Positions 10,001-18,697 of a stretch of 48,672 nucleotides of DNA are shown here, one piece after another. A program made the position numbers and the translations under genes. Position 1 is the stretch's first letter; the number at the start of each line of letters is the position of its first letter. Where the stretch lies: positions 1 to 48,672 of IMG/VR virus record IMGVR_UViG_3300044971_004043, one strand, 5' to 3'. Under the pieces are notes generated by a model. That model was not told the origin of the DNA and searched no databases. It saw only the letters and a program-made list of their open reading frames with translations. The DNA comes from a virus.

Positions 10001-13000
10001 CCAAAACCAACTAGAAAATTCAAATCGAAAGCGGATGCTGATTCATTTGTTAAGTCTCGTAGGGCGAGTCAATCAAGACGACTTACGCCACGTCAACGTG
10101 AAGCCATTCGCCAGATTGGTACTGGTGAAGACGTGGATATCTCTAATGTTTTGGACCCACAGAAACAAGTTTCCGCTGGTCGTGCAATAAATCGTCGCAA
10201 CGCTCGCCTTGCAAGGCTTGGTCTTGAGGTAGATGAAAATTCATCTTCTGAAGCCCCCCTTGATAGGCAAGTGCAGAATGTTTTGATTCCAACAATGGAG
10301 GCGATAGATGCCACCTCCATAACAGAGCCTTTCGAGATTGAGGCAATCGTAGAAGTTGAGTCTGGTAAGGTTTCCGGCCGCTCTGTTGGAAAAGATGTTC
10401 AGATAGACAGCCTCGTTACGGGCAGGCTTATGCCCAAGGGCCGTAGACCAACGAAGCTGACAAGACAGCAAGAATCTGATGCCCCCGAAGGCAAGAAGAA
10501 GAAGCGCGTTGTAATTTCTCTGAAGGAGGGAGACAAGGGAATATTCTCGTCTCCTGGAGAAGATGGGGAGAGCAGATTCATTCTACCTCCCGGCTCTTTG
10601 CGTGTTGTGTCTCGTGGTGACGATGGAACAATCTACATGGAGGTTTCATCTCAGAAGAATGCAGTTGAGGCTGCCGAGTCATTGAGGGATTCTCTTTCTA
10701 ACGGCACTGATGACGCAATTTGGCGAAAAGGTGCATCCAATAGGGTTGGCAAGGTTGTCAATGAATATGTGACTGCACGCCGGGAAAGCAGAGATATAGA
10801 TTCCCCTAGAAACGACAGCGATAAACAGATAGCAGAGACAAACTCATCCATCAATGAACAGGTAGTTGATGCTGGCTCAAGCTTTGGTGAAGGTATAGAT
10901 GATGTTGACCTTCAGGGCGCAAGCGAATCATTGTCATCCGGACGTTCAATATATGGTCCAAAACAAACAAGAGCACAGAGAACCGAGTCTCGACGCAGTA
11001 AAATCTCCAGCAACGCTAAGGAAATAAGAAACATACTTTCAGGCAAAGGCTCAAAAGAATTCCCAGAACTATCAAAGGAAAATATTGACCCACGTGTTGC
11101 CGAATTAATTATGAACCTTCCAGATGAAGAACTTCATTCACTAATCGAGGAAACCGCATACAGAATGCATTCTGGCCTAGATAGGCGCGCCCATGTGAGA
11201 ATGAGGGAATCAGAAGTTGATGAAATGCTCATAACTGGAACGGTTCGTTCACCACTCGCATCAAGCTCTGACGATTCTCCAGTTGCTTCAAGACGCATAG
11301 AAAGAATACTGAGACGCAACTCATCTGGCACAAGAGAAGACGGCTTCAGAAGAGCCATGCAAAGCGAATCCCTTAGCAGTGGGGCAGTCAAAAAGGGCAT
11401 CGGTGAGCGCCTAAAGGGCAGGGCGATGAATCAGATAGCTGAACGAATGGGCCTCGATGATGAAGAGAAAGAAGTCATGGAGCTTGTCGTTGATACGGCC
11501 GCAGCGATGCGTTTTGGTCCTCAAGCTGCACTCACGAAACTTGGAATGGAACTAGCCAGAAGAGGAAGCAGAGACCTAGCAGAGTTTGTTGTTGAAAAAC
11601 TTAAGGAAGACGACAGAATCAACGATGAACAAGCAAAGATGATTCTTAAGAGAATGAATAGAGTTGCCCCAGAGGGGCTGCCCGAACCGCTCAAGGATGC
11701 CGCAGTTTCTGCAGCAAGGGGCGCGCGCAGGATGGTTGATACACCAGAAAACAGGGAAAGAATAGCTACAGCGCGTGAATCTGCTGGACGCAGAGCAAGG
11801 CGCTTACGAGATGCAAGCGCAGAACGAGTGCGCGAAATGCGAGACAGAATAACTGGTGTTGAGGCAATCAACGACGCGGGCGAAACTGGGCCTCCCATCG
11901 GGCTACCGCCAGTGCCGGTTCTTCGCGGCGAACCACGAGTGACCCTCTCTAGCGGAAGGGTGGAGAGAACACTTAAGCCTGGCTCGATATCCCCACAAAC
12001 TTCCAAAATAAAGAGCAGTCGTGCTTCAATCTCTCTCGGGGAAAATTGGCGTGACCAAATAGAAGTTTACGAGATAGGCGGAAAGCGTGTCGCCTTCGGT
12101 GTTCCCAATGAACAGTCATGGGAATCAGATATATCTGATGTTGAAGTTTTACCAATTAACCCATTTGTTATTTCTGGGCTTGACGAGACATCTGACGAGG
12201 GCCGGGAGTTGGCCATTAAGTGGACACTTGCCGGAATTGGACTTAATGAAGAAGGTAATGATTCAAAAACAGAAGCAAGTTCAATACTTTATGCAGCAAC
12301 GCGCGGTGACACTGACGCACAAAAGAGACTTGATGACCTTGCCGAGGCCGGACAGAAGACAGTTGACGCAAGTCGCAAAAACATAGCCCAATTACGACAG
12401 GAAACAATCGATAGGGAAGCTGCCGCAAGAGAGAAGACCCTAAGTGAACTTAGAAGGGCATTGCCAGACGCTTCAGAAGAAGAAATACAAAGAAGAGCAC
12501 GCCCCTCTCGGTCCAACGGCTTTAGTGGCCTGTCAGTAGACGACCTGTATCTCGTCCACGAAACTACATATGAACCACAGTACGACAGTGATGGTAATTT
12601 AGTTATAAGACCAACAGGCGACTACCCAATGCTTGATGAAAATGGTCAACCGCTACTCGATGACAATGGTAGACCGTGGGATACATATAGGGGAACAATA
12701 CATTTTTCTATTAACCACAGGGTTTCCGGACATCAGCAAAGAGAGACCCCAGAAGCAAGCAATGTAATAATGATTCCGTTAAAGGACGTTATTGCGGCCA
12801 ACCCTGGAGCACTCGACAACCTTTACGGAGTTGATACATATTTAACGCCACCACCGGGGGAGCCACTCAAACTTCCTGCGTCTGCAGTTAGGACACTCAA
12901 ACTAGAAAAGGGTGAAACCGACCCATGGGGCAAGGTTCATACTGAGCTTGAAAGCATGGGAATGAGTCCTGATGTCAGGATGTATGGAGGCACAGACTCT

Positions 13001-13246
13001 GTTGGCCTCGATGCCGACCAGAGAATAAGTGGAATAGCTGCCCAGCTTGACGTTGAGAATAAAATGCACTCACACTCAGATAATGCACACTTTGAAAAAA
13101 CAAGAAAACATGATGGTATGTCATTCCCTGTTACTCCTGGAATATTTGCTAACTTAAGTCGAAATGCTCTTCTGCGTTTAATGCATCAAGATAGATGGTC
13201 TGGGGCAAACAACTCACTATCTGAAACAACAAGAAGTGTTGTTTAG
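7034..13246 (+). CDS. Giant composite head-region protein (2070 aa) with HEXXH peptidase motif and three LSSG boundaries
   Basis: It starts 14 nt after the previous stop. Near residue 230 is a Cys motif (RCPPG...FTD...C) that also occurs in the protein at 15914. At residues 594-598 HEFAH is a zincin HEXXH motif, with a downstream Glu-rich helix (EALAELYALRE) that could supply the third zinc ligand. A long charged, mostly helical region follows. LSSGR (residue 1300), LSSGA (1447) and LSSGR (1638) then divide the remainder into blocks of about 150, 190 and 430 residues. The last block (LYLVHET, TIHFSINHRVSGH, PPPGEPLKLP) is clearly paralogous to residues 125-545 of the 1210-aa protein at 29614. 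The size and the position before the capsid gene suggest a virion protein, probably processed. I cannot assign a family to most of it. Confidence 0.7.
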   Translation: MSGEPVKHRVITSGRLVSPVACCRDFDARALRFKQSINGSVYSGRLQADIAVKALGWDISRKQDEGNTDNKKREFTGESMPGVEKNAYGYRWKPEARWEPGSKLVLSPTIESIRGMDIEPNFGWIPEKEREVDSFDKLLNKLRNKPHIKISKFDVNPKTDEVDTSSEKIVDPFAMSTGMTMEERRRRLNKGKNVEEKSLGPNLGARVPGGSLLARAAAAVGILRDENNKFRCPPGTPAANQFTDAMGSNCFGFSASRFARFAARQAAELSNQGEMQGLRNSARNVLDFVYNGRWFRDLADADPARIGRSPWYDAATGERIETPDWRDVDGPENLRVTTNGMINAQDEIARADAEVLSLLDDLGVDISDEARATNEDLGQAFDTLRQMANNGDPRGWDVNLVNANGVDQPRLTPQQVEQFVTARLQAVQGWTSLSKEEQDLMVKADTARYYETERAFLESLLVQFKRNPSAAKFLGTIMYDSDSNHEAGTSLMRDAAQIIDMTDPVTGKTRKVKIPGEMRGVIDFNMDMIMSNQETMLPNMGAGQRLSIAAIGGRTDAESQMALSHFMLNADLAARHMAGLVDGPKSFTRHIGIHEFAHLVQAQGFMEEIDRRAKAGMLEVPQFSKRGDYLGQKKINSLYDLSAGDIMNMMTQTADGINLKELGDVMSRLEGVAQFSGAYPREYEKGSEIWALEALAELYALREQKLISGDDVDSVLEFMDDIMAKRAETSAAIASATYDLDEVDSPDIDSPTADVLPGITPEELDAMAEEALVRRVADRRETLKAFRSDYSGLTQEEMFDVATEIATDYTIAKESLDEIEKSEIPSGLTPEETDAATRARQELLDIAIEEAQFHEKKYDDARREWKKKYGIGARSENARFDAEVGSLRESRGLLSPSEAAKNARARQLDAISEDITQIDDKKAIRKMADTQVLMKANSDDVDKSVELAEEFDTMKNAMIEKLRAGGDKRSRSRISKEIDEKIEALNSPKPKPTRKFKSKADADSFVKSRRASQSRRLTPRQREAIRQIGTGEDVDISNVLDPQKQVSAGRAINRRNARLARLGLEVDENSSSEAPLDRQVQNVLIPTMEAIDATSITEPFEIEAIVEVESGKVSGRSVGKDVQIDSLVTGRLMPKGRRPTKLTRQQESDAPEGKKKKRVVISLKEGDKGIFSSPGEDGESRFILPPGSLRVVSRGDDGTIYMEVSSQKNAVEAAESLRDSLSNGTDDAIWRKGASNRVGKVVNEYVTARRESRDIDSPRNDSDKQIAETNSSINEQVVDAGSSFGEGIDDVDLQGASESLSSGRSIYGPKQTRAQRTESRRSKISSNAKEIRNILSGKGSKEFPELSKENIDPRVAELIMNLPDEELHSLIEETAYRMHSGLDRRAHVRMRESEVDEMLITGTVRSPLASSSDDSPVASRRIERILRRNSSGTREDGFRRAMQSESLSSGAVKKGIGERLKGRAMNQIAERMGLDDEEKEVMELVVDTAAAMRFGPQAALTKLGMELARRGSRDLAEFVVEKLKEDDRINDEQAKMILKRMNRVAPEGLPEPLKDAAVSAARGARRMVDTPENRERIATARESAGRRARRLRDASAERVREMRDRITGVEAINDAGETGPPIGLPPVPVLRGEPRVTLSSGRVERTLKPGSISPQTSKIKSSRASISLGENWRDQIEVYEIGGKRVAFGVPNEQSWESDISDVEVLPINPFVISGLDETSDEGRELAIKWTLAGIGLNEEGNDSKTEASSILYAATRGDTDAQKRLDDLAEAGQKTVDASRKNIAQLRQETIDREAAAREKTLSELRRALPDASEEEIQRRARPSRSNGFSGLSVDDLYLVHETTYEPQYDSDGNLVIRPTGDYPMLDENGQPLLDDNGRPWDTYRGTIHFSINHRVSGHQQRETPEASNVIMIPLKDVIAANPGALDNLYGVDTYLTPPPGEPLKLPASAVRTLKLEKGETDPWGKVHTELESMGMSPDVRMYGGTDSVGLDADQRISGIAAQLDVENKMHSHSDNAHFEKTRKHDGMSFPVTPGIFANLSRNALLRLMHQDRWSGANNSLSETTRSVV

Positions 13247-13263
13247 TTGGGTGGATGATTTAA

Positions 13264-14781
13264 ATGACAAGTAACAACAATCAGCGCGGATTTAGCGCAA
13301 GAAATATAACGAAGTCAGAAAAGGCTCGGGCAAATAGATTTATTTCTGCCGCTGTTTCTCGTTCTGGTGCCAGCAAGCAGGAATCAGACAATATTAAAAA
13401 AACCATTTGGGAGCTTCGTTCAGTTGTTTCTCGTGACAGAGACTCGGGGTATATGAAAGCGGCTACGTCTGTAGCTACGGACATTGGGCCGGATTATGCA
13501 ATTGCTGCAGTCTCAAGACTCGGTGATATGGGGCTTGTTGGTGACATCGAAGTTGAATCAATGATTTCCGCGATAGAAAAGAAGCACAAAACCAACAGAA
13601 ATAATTCGGTGCGAATAACCCGATTATTTAATCAGGCAGCAGATGCTGTTACGGAGTCAGGAATTGGTCTTCTCGCCCCAAAGGTTATAAATGGCAGAAC
13701 GATAGGTTCGGGCGGAAACCGCAATAGAAGTGCAACCAGTGAGCAAAAACCTTTAGGTGGAGAAACCGTAGAAAGAGCGGCATCGGACATTGCTAGGGAT
13801 TATTACGCAAGCGTTGGTCTTGGTCAGGATGTACCTGACGAGCTAATGCCGGTCTCTGGGTACGTAATTCACGAGGACCAAATCAAAAAGAAAAGACAGC
13901 TCGCAATGTCTTCAGGTATTGGCAACGTTGAGTCAGATGCGATATTTGAATTAGGTGACGAAGATATTCTCGGTGATGGATTGACCGCCCATGGGGAAAT
14001 AGAGGTTGTGCTAAAGCCCGGCGTATCAGGAAGAGTGTCATACGGAATGGGTAATGGGGTGAAAAATGGCAATAAGCCTGTTCGCCTTAACTCAACAAAT
14101 AAAGAAGATGTATCTGACGCCCTATCTAATCTAGATGGCTCAAACGGAAAAATAGAGTCAATGGAGACAATGCTTAATCTGCTTGCGGCAAGTATTGATA
14201 AGGATTTTGCAGACGTCAACAGCTCACTCGATGAGTCTGGCTCAATGAGGCGCTCTGGGCAATTTGATTCAGAGAAAAGAACCCATAAACCGCTTGAAGC
14301 ACATGTGCTTGGTGGATTTGACATAGATGAAATTGAGCAAATTAACTACCCGTTCACCAAGTTGCAGAAAATGGCCGCCAATCAGGATATAAGCGATGTT
14401 GTTAACGAATCATTTATTAACAACACCCTTGTTAAGAACGGATTTACTATTGAAGAAATTGAGTACATGTCTTCTACGGGGATGACTTCACGCACAAACA
14501 CCGAAAGTATGGACATGCTTCGCTCCTACAGGCTTGCCGTAAAGATGCGAGACAAGTACCAGGAGTCAGGCATAAACAAATTAATGATTGCTCACCCATC
14601 TGGCATAAATATCTTTAACCCACTAAGCCACTCTAAAGCTGCGAGGCCAGGACAAGATGTTGAAGAGGTTTTGAAAGAAAACATAGAGATAGAGATAGCC
14701 GAGATGGGCAAGAAGCTCATGAAGGAAATAAGAAGCAGTGAAAAACCTTCACTTATTTCAAGACGAGGCGGCAAGCTATGA
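13264..14781 (+). CDS. Hypothetical head-region protein (505 aa)
   Basis: I do not recognise this protein. It begins 17 nt after the 2070-aa gene and overlaps the next gene by 4 nt (ATGA), so it is translationally coupled. The N-terminal third is basic and helical. A central stretch around GYVIHEDQIKKK and EIEVVLKPGVSGRVSYG could be a small beta-rich domain; it faintly resembles an ADP-ribosyltransferase ExE segment, but not enough to claim one. The C-terminus is helical and ends in a basic tail. The context suggests a virion or assembly protein. Confidence 0.55.
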   Translation: MTSNNNQRGFSARNITKSEKARANRFISAAVSRSGASKQESDNIKKTIWELRSVVSRDRDSGYMKAATSVATDIGPDYAIAAVSRLGDMGLVGDIEVESMISAIEKKHKTNRNNSVRITRLFNQAADAVTESGIGLLAPKVINGRTIGSGGNRNRSATSEQKPLGGETVERAASDIARDYYASVGLGQDVPDELMPVSGYVIHEDQIKKKRQLAMSSGIGNVESDAIFELGDEDILGDGLTAHGEIEVVLKPGVSGRVSYGMGNGVKNGNKPVRLNSTNKEDVSDALSNLDGSNGKIESMETMLNLLAASIDKDFADVNSSLDESGSMRRSGQFDSEKRTHKPLEAHVLGGFDIDEIEQINYPFTKLQKMAANQDISDVVNESFINNTLVKNGFTIEEIEYMSSTGMTSRTNTESMDMLRSYRLAVKMRDKYQESGINKLMIAHPSGINIFNPLSHSKAARPGQDVEEVLKENIEIEIAEMGKKLMKEIRSSEKPSLISRRGGKL

Positions 14782-15290
14782 AAGCAGCACTTGTAGGGAC
14801 CGTTGGAGACGACAAGCTTTACTACATAATCGACGCCACGGTCAATGACAAAGATGGCGCAATTGAGAGAGAAGATGGAACTGTTGTGAGGATTGACTTT
14901 ATGTCCTTTTCCTCAAGTGCTCGCAGTTTAAAGAAAATAAGGACATCGCCATTCCATAGAAAACTATGGGATGCCCCAAGAAACATGTCTTCCGGTAGCT
15001 GGTATGAAACATTCATCTCAAAGGAAAAAGAAGTGGATGAGAAGATGCTTGCCGGGTTGCCTGTTTATTCTGCTCTTGGAAAAGACCGCAAGAAGATTGA
15101 CAAGATTAATGAGAAATCTCTTGAATTTTCATCCAGTGGTTTAGCGAATCAAATTTTGAGCAAATCGGCTAATGGGCCAGTGGTAAAGTTTGATAAGCCA
15201 AAACGAGTATTCAATACGAAGCAGGAGCGGAAAGACGCATGGCTCGCCATGCACCTGCTCCGAAAAATAGAGGAGAGCGATAATGCTTGA
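14778..15290 (+). CDS. Hypothetical head-region protein with an FSSSG motif
   Basis: A 170-aa protein of unknown function, overlapping the upstream stop by 4 nt and the downstream start by 8 nt, so coupled at both ends. Its N-terminal half has alternating hydrophobic strands (ALVGTVGDDKLYYIID). At 15126-15140 it contains FSSSG, followed by a hydrophobic LANQIL and then a basic tail. This resembles the [L/F]SSG motif of the giant proteins, although the next residue is Leu instead of Arg, Lys or Ala. The function is probably structural or assembly, judged from position only. Confidence 0.55.
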   Translation: MKAALVGTVGDDKLYYIIDATVNDKDGAIEREDGTVVRIDFMSFSSSARSLKKIRTSPFHRKLWDAPRNMSSGSWYETFISKEKEVDEKMLAGLPVYSALGKDRKKIDKINEKSLEFSSSGLANQILSKSANGPVVKFDKPKRVFNTKQERKDAWLAMHLLRKIEESDNA

Positions 15291-15936
15291 CAATGAGCAG
15301 ATTAAGGCCGACCCGCTTGGCGGCATACTGCCACAGGAACTGGTCACTGGTGACATACTTAGGGGGTACGGCCCCAGAAGAGGCAATCTTGAGCGCCTAC
15401 TTAGGTATTGGCGACCAATCATGAAGAAGCCTGGTGGATTCAGAAGATGTCGAGTGATTCTTGCAAACCATCCAGAGCTTTATCCACTTAGCAATATATG
15501 CGCCTGGCTGCACCATGAGACAACTGGTTTATGGCCAAACGAAGGATGTCATCATCCGGGCATGAAAAACTGCAGAAAAAAGCTTCGCAAGTTAACAAAC
15601 TGGACTGATGCGCAGTTTTCTCAGTCTCTCGCTGGCAAGAAACCAAAGAATGTGGTTAGAAATCTTAAAAAGAGTGACTCCATTGAAGAGTTGGACATGT
15701 TCTTTTACGACAGGGAGTTTGCCACTGAGGAAAAGGGTCTAAACCAGGTCGTAACAGAAGGTGACATTGAGTACGCGATGAAGGTCTTGTCGGAATTTGC
15801 CGACATGGAGCCAGATTTTATCAAGTTTATCGGTGACGATAAAAATTGGCAAATAGAAGGCGAAAACGAATCTGGAACAAAGGTTTATTCTGCGTTCATT
15901 AGTTCAAAATCGGATGAGGAAAACTGCTGTGGATGA
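15283..15936 (+). CDS. Conserved phage protein of unknown function (Trp/His-rich core)
   Basis: 217 aa. The core, about residues 38-100, is rich in conserved-looking aromatic and ionisable residues (YWRPIMKKPGGFRRC, ICAWLHHETTGLWPNEGCHH, NCRKKL). Several Cys and His residues there could bind a metal. I recall such a segment in other actinophage head-module proteins but cannot name a family. The C-terminal half is acidic. The gene overlaps both neighbours, which places it inside the head operon. Confidence 0.6.
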   Translation: MLDNEQIKADPLGGILPQELVTGDILRGYGPRRGNLERLLRYWRPIMKKPGGFRRCRVILANHPELYPLSNICAWLHHETTGLWPNEGCHHPGMKNCRKKLRKLTNWTDAQFSQSLAGKKPKNVVRNLKKSDSIEELDMFFYDREFATEEKGLNQVVTEGDIEYAMKVLSEFADMEPDFIKFIGDDKNWQIEGENESGTKVYSAFISSKSDEENCCG

Positions 15937-17956
15937 ACTTCTTCCATGTTGCGACAATAACGAGCTTATTGTAACAAGAGTGGTACTTGGCGACCTTTTT
16001 GGGAAGTCAAACGTGGACCATCTACGTGGAAGAAAGCAGCTTTCCCATGCCCTAATTCAGTACAGGGCTCTCTCAAAAAGAAACGGCAACACTAAGAGAA
16101 GAAAAAGTCAGACAGGAAACAATCAAATCAGCTTCAAGGCAAATGCACTACGCCAAATAGGAAGCACGATAGGAAGCACTCTCGTTCCTGGAGACTTAGG
16201 TCCGGTAAGGTCGCCTGTTCGTTCTGCTTTTTATAGAGCAGCCACTCCAGGTTTTGGTGGAGGCCGTCGTGGCGGTTCACTGCCTGGTCAAAACCGTGCG
16301 GCCAGATGCCCCGAGGGGTATCAGTATGGTGGAAGATTTACAGACAATAGGTTTACAACTTGCGGTCAACAACTTTTCGACATACCATCAGTCCTTGGTG
16401 CAGCAGTAAGAGAAATACGCAGAGCACAGACTTCTGGACTACCGGATAGGGTGTCCGGAAGGGATATAACTGGCGGAATAGCACCAAGTTCAATCATTCA
16501 AAGTCGTGCCCCCCAGATTCCGCGTGTCGGAAACGAAAATCGCTCAATCTCTATGGGTAGAACAAGAGACATTATCCGTGACGTTGGTCAGTTTAATTCT
16601 TCGTCGTCGACGCGGGTGAGACGAATGGTAAGACGTGACGGATTTGTTCTTGAGCCGGTCGTACCAAGCCGCGTTTTGCGAGCAATACCCGACAACAGGG
16701 ACATGGAAGGCGCTTCATTCATAATGTCAGCATTGTCTCCATCTGATATTGGTGGAGAAGAGCTGGGTCTTCTTTCAAATACGGGAATAAGGTCTCTTAT
16801 TTATGTTCTGCCTGGTGGTTCTTCGCTGACGCTTGAAAAAGCAAGGAAGCTCACTGTTGGCGAAAGAAGAAAGCTTGGGCGGGTAGTTAACACTGCACAG
16901 GAGATAAATAACTCAACAAACCCAGCAGCAAGACTGGTAAACGTTTCTCAAGAAATTGGCGACGGGATTCAGTACTCAGAAAAATTTGTTGGGATAAAGA
17001 ACCCAAACGAGCCAGTTGGCAAGACAACCAGATGGGCACAAGAGCTCCTTTTTTCAAAGAGAAGAAAAAAGCCAGTTGATGTTTCCACCTCGGAATCAAG
17101 AGAAACTGTGTCTTTTGATGCAAAGCGTAAGCTTATTAAAGATATTGACAGGGCAATGGCTCACCTATCTGGGGGTGGCTCTCTCTCTGCAATCCACCCA
17201 GACATTCTTTCTGAGGTAATTAAGCGTTCCAACGCTATCCAGAAACAGAAAATGGGCAACAACATTACTGCAGTTGTATCTGGGCCAGAAAAGTATTTCA
17301 TGTATGAGCGTCCAGCAAAATTCCAACATCTCGGTGAAAGGTTTGCTTCAGACGTACAGCAGTTCCTTGGGCTTAGCTCACCTGACGTGCTTTTTGTTGG
17401 CAAAGCCGGCGATAAAAGAACGTACTTGCGCCAGGATGTTGAAGCAGCAATACCGGGTGGCGTGTTTAATCCAAATGCAAAGTTTCAGGACATAGGTTAC
17501 GAGGATGTGGCCCGGATGATTGTTGCCGATTTCCTTACTGACCAGAGAAATAGGCCATCAACATCGATTTATCCAATAGATACCCCTGATGGCACAAGGG
17601 CAGTGCTTGCACAAAACACTACTTCTGGTCTGACAGACCTATCCAAGATAGAAATCACCAAAAGAATGAAATTGAGACTCAATGACTTCTATGAATCAGG
17701 CCTGACACCAGCATATTCTGAGTATTACCAGACTTTGAAGGCTGAACAAAGGGTTCTATTGATTCAGTTCATTGGTCAGCTCATTAATAGGGCAAGAAAG
17801 TTCAGTACTTCCAATTTCCAGAACGATATGAACAGATATGGAATGTCTGCAGGCGAAAAGATACACATGGAAATCATGGAAAAACTTTTCACAGAGCGAC
17901 TTGATGTTCTTAGAAATCAAAAAAACATCCTAAACACGATAATCAGAGGCGCCTAA
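15914..17956 (+). CDS. Large head-region protein (680 aa) with CPxG Cys motif and a possible kinase-like C-terminal region
   Basis: It overlaps the previous gene by 23 nt; a GTG at 15929 is an alternative start. A Gly/Arg-rich segment leads into RCPEGYQYGGRFTD...TTCG (nt 16307-16363), which matches a Cys motif in the 2070-aa protein. From about residue 450, segments such as YERPAKFQHLGERFASDV, LGLSSPDVLFVG, VARMIVADFLTDQRNRPS and DTPDGTRAVLAQN follow the order expected of HipA or PI-kinase-like folds: an E-containing helix, then an asp/asn-rich loop, then a second acidic strand. The catalytic residues are not clear, so I treat the kinase idea as weak. Probably a structural virion protein. Confidence 0.55.
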   Translation: MRKTAVDELLPCCDNNELIVTRVVLGDLFGKSNVDHLRGRKQLSHALIQYRALSKRNGNTKRRKSQTGNNQISFKANALRQIGSTIGSTLVPGDLGPVRSPVRSAFYRAATPGFGGGRRGGSLPGQNRAARCPEGYQYGGRFTDNRFTTCGQQLFDIPSVLGAAVREIRRAQTSGLPDRVSGRDITGGIAPSSIIQSRAPQIPRVGNENRSISMGRTRDIIRDVGQFNSSSSTRVRRMVRRDGFVLEPVVPSRVLRAIPDNRDMEGASFIMSALSPSDIGGEELGLLSNTGIRSLIYVLPGGSSLTLEKARKLTVGERRKLGRVVNTAQEINNSTNPAARLVNVSQEIGDGIQYSEKFVGIKNPNEPVGKTTRWAQELLFSKRRKKPVDVSTSESRETVSFDAKRKLIKDIDRAMAHLSGGGSLSAIHPDILSEVIKRSNAIQKQKMGNNITAVVSGPEKYFMYERPAKFQHLGERFASDVQQFLGLSSPDVLFVGKAGDKRTYLRQDVEAAIPGGVFNPNAKFQDIGYEDVARMIVADFLTDQRNRPSTSIYPIDTPDGTRAVLAQNTTSGLTDLSKIEITKRMKLRLNDFYESGLTPAYSEYYQTLKAEQRVLLIQFIGQLINRARKFSTSNFQNDMNRYGMSAGEKIHMEIMEKLFTERLDVLRNQKNILNTIIRGA

Positions 17957-17957
17957 A

Positions 17958-18695
17958 ATGAAAAAAGTCGCAATAATCAAAGATTTGTTCAGAAACACCC
18001 CTCATGTTGTTATTTCCGATAATGACGGTGTAATTGAATCAAAGAGTTTGACGGAGTACGGGAAGCGGATAGTTGCAGAAAGCTCTATATCTGCAGATAT
18101 AGAGCAAATAGCTCTTCCCGAGGGGTTTGTTTGCACTGGATTCAAGTCCGTAACCCCATCGATTGAAAAAATGCTTGGTTCGTTTGCCTCGGACGCCATA
18201 GAAACCAAGTCACTAAAACAAGATTACGTTACTGAAAAACCATCGCAGGCCTTTCGCATGTTTAGCAATAGACACACAAACACTGAATTAAGTGAAAACA
18301 AGCCCTCATCAGAGCTATCAATAGCAAAATTTTCTTCTGTTGAGTCAAAAATGAATGCAATTGATTATAAGGCAAGACAATTCGAGGTCGCTTCGCGGAT
18401 TTCGTCCATCATTTCCCCCATAAAGAGTGGAAAATTTGGTTTCGATACAACTAAGTCAGCATTTGTTCCACGAAAAAATAATGCAATCTCTCTACTTGCC
18501 TCCGAAATTGCAGAAAAATCTGTGCCTGAATCAATGATGGGCAGATTTCTTTCAGATGACGGAAAACGCGATAGGACCACAGCCAGAAGAAGACTGAAGA
18601 GAAGAGCGAGAAACCTGTCTCCAGTTATTGATGGCAAAAAAATGCTTTCTGGTAAGCAAAGAATAACAATTTCAATTAAGTCGAAACTTGGGTAA
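17958..18695 (+). CDS. Hypothetical head-region protein (245 aa)
   Basis: It begins one base after the upstream stop. I find no recognisable motif. The first 70 residues look like a small alpha/beta domain (VAIIKDLFRNTPHVVISDNDG). The middle is Ser/Lys-rich, and the C-terminus is very basic (TARRRLKRRARN), ending in a strand with alternating lysines. The basic tail would suit contact with DNA or an acidic partner such as the protein at 5442. Position in the operon is the only functional hint. Confidence 0.5.
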   Translation: MKKVAIIKDLFRNTPHVVISDNDGVIESKSLTEYGKRIVAESSISADIEQIALPEGFVCTGFKSVTPSIEKMLGSFASDAIETKSLKQDYVTEKPSQAFRMFSNRHTNTELSENKPSSELSIAKFSSVESKMNAIDYKARQFEVASRISSIISPIKSGKFGFDTTKSAFVPRKNNAISLLASEIAEKSVPESMMGRFLSDDGKRDRTTARRRLKRRARNLSPVIDGKKMLSGKQRITISIKSKLG

Positions 18696-18697
18696 TC

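Noticed and set aside
13880-14060. ADP-ribosyltransferase domain in the 505-aa protein
   Set aside because: Only a vague ExE-like segment; the other catalytic motifs are not visible.
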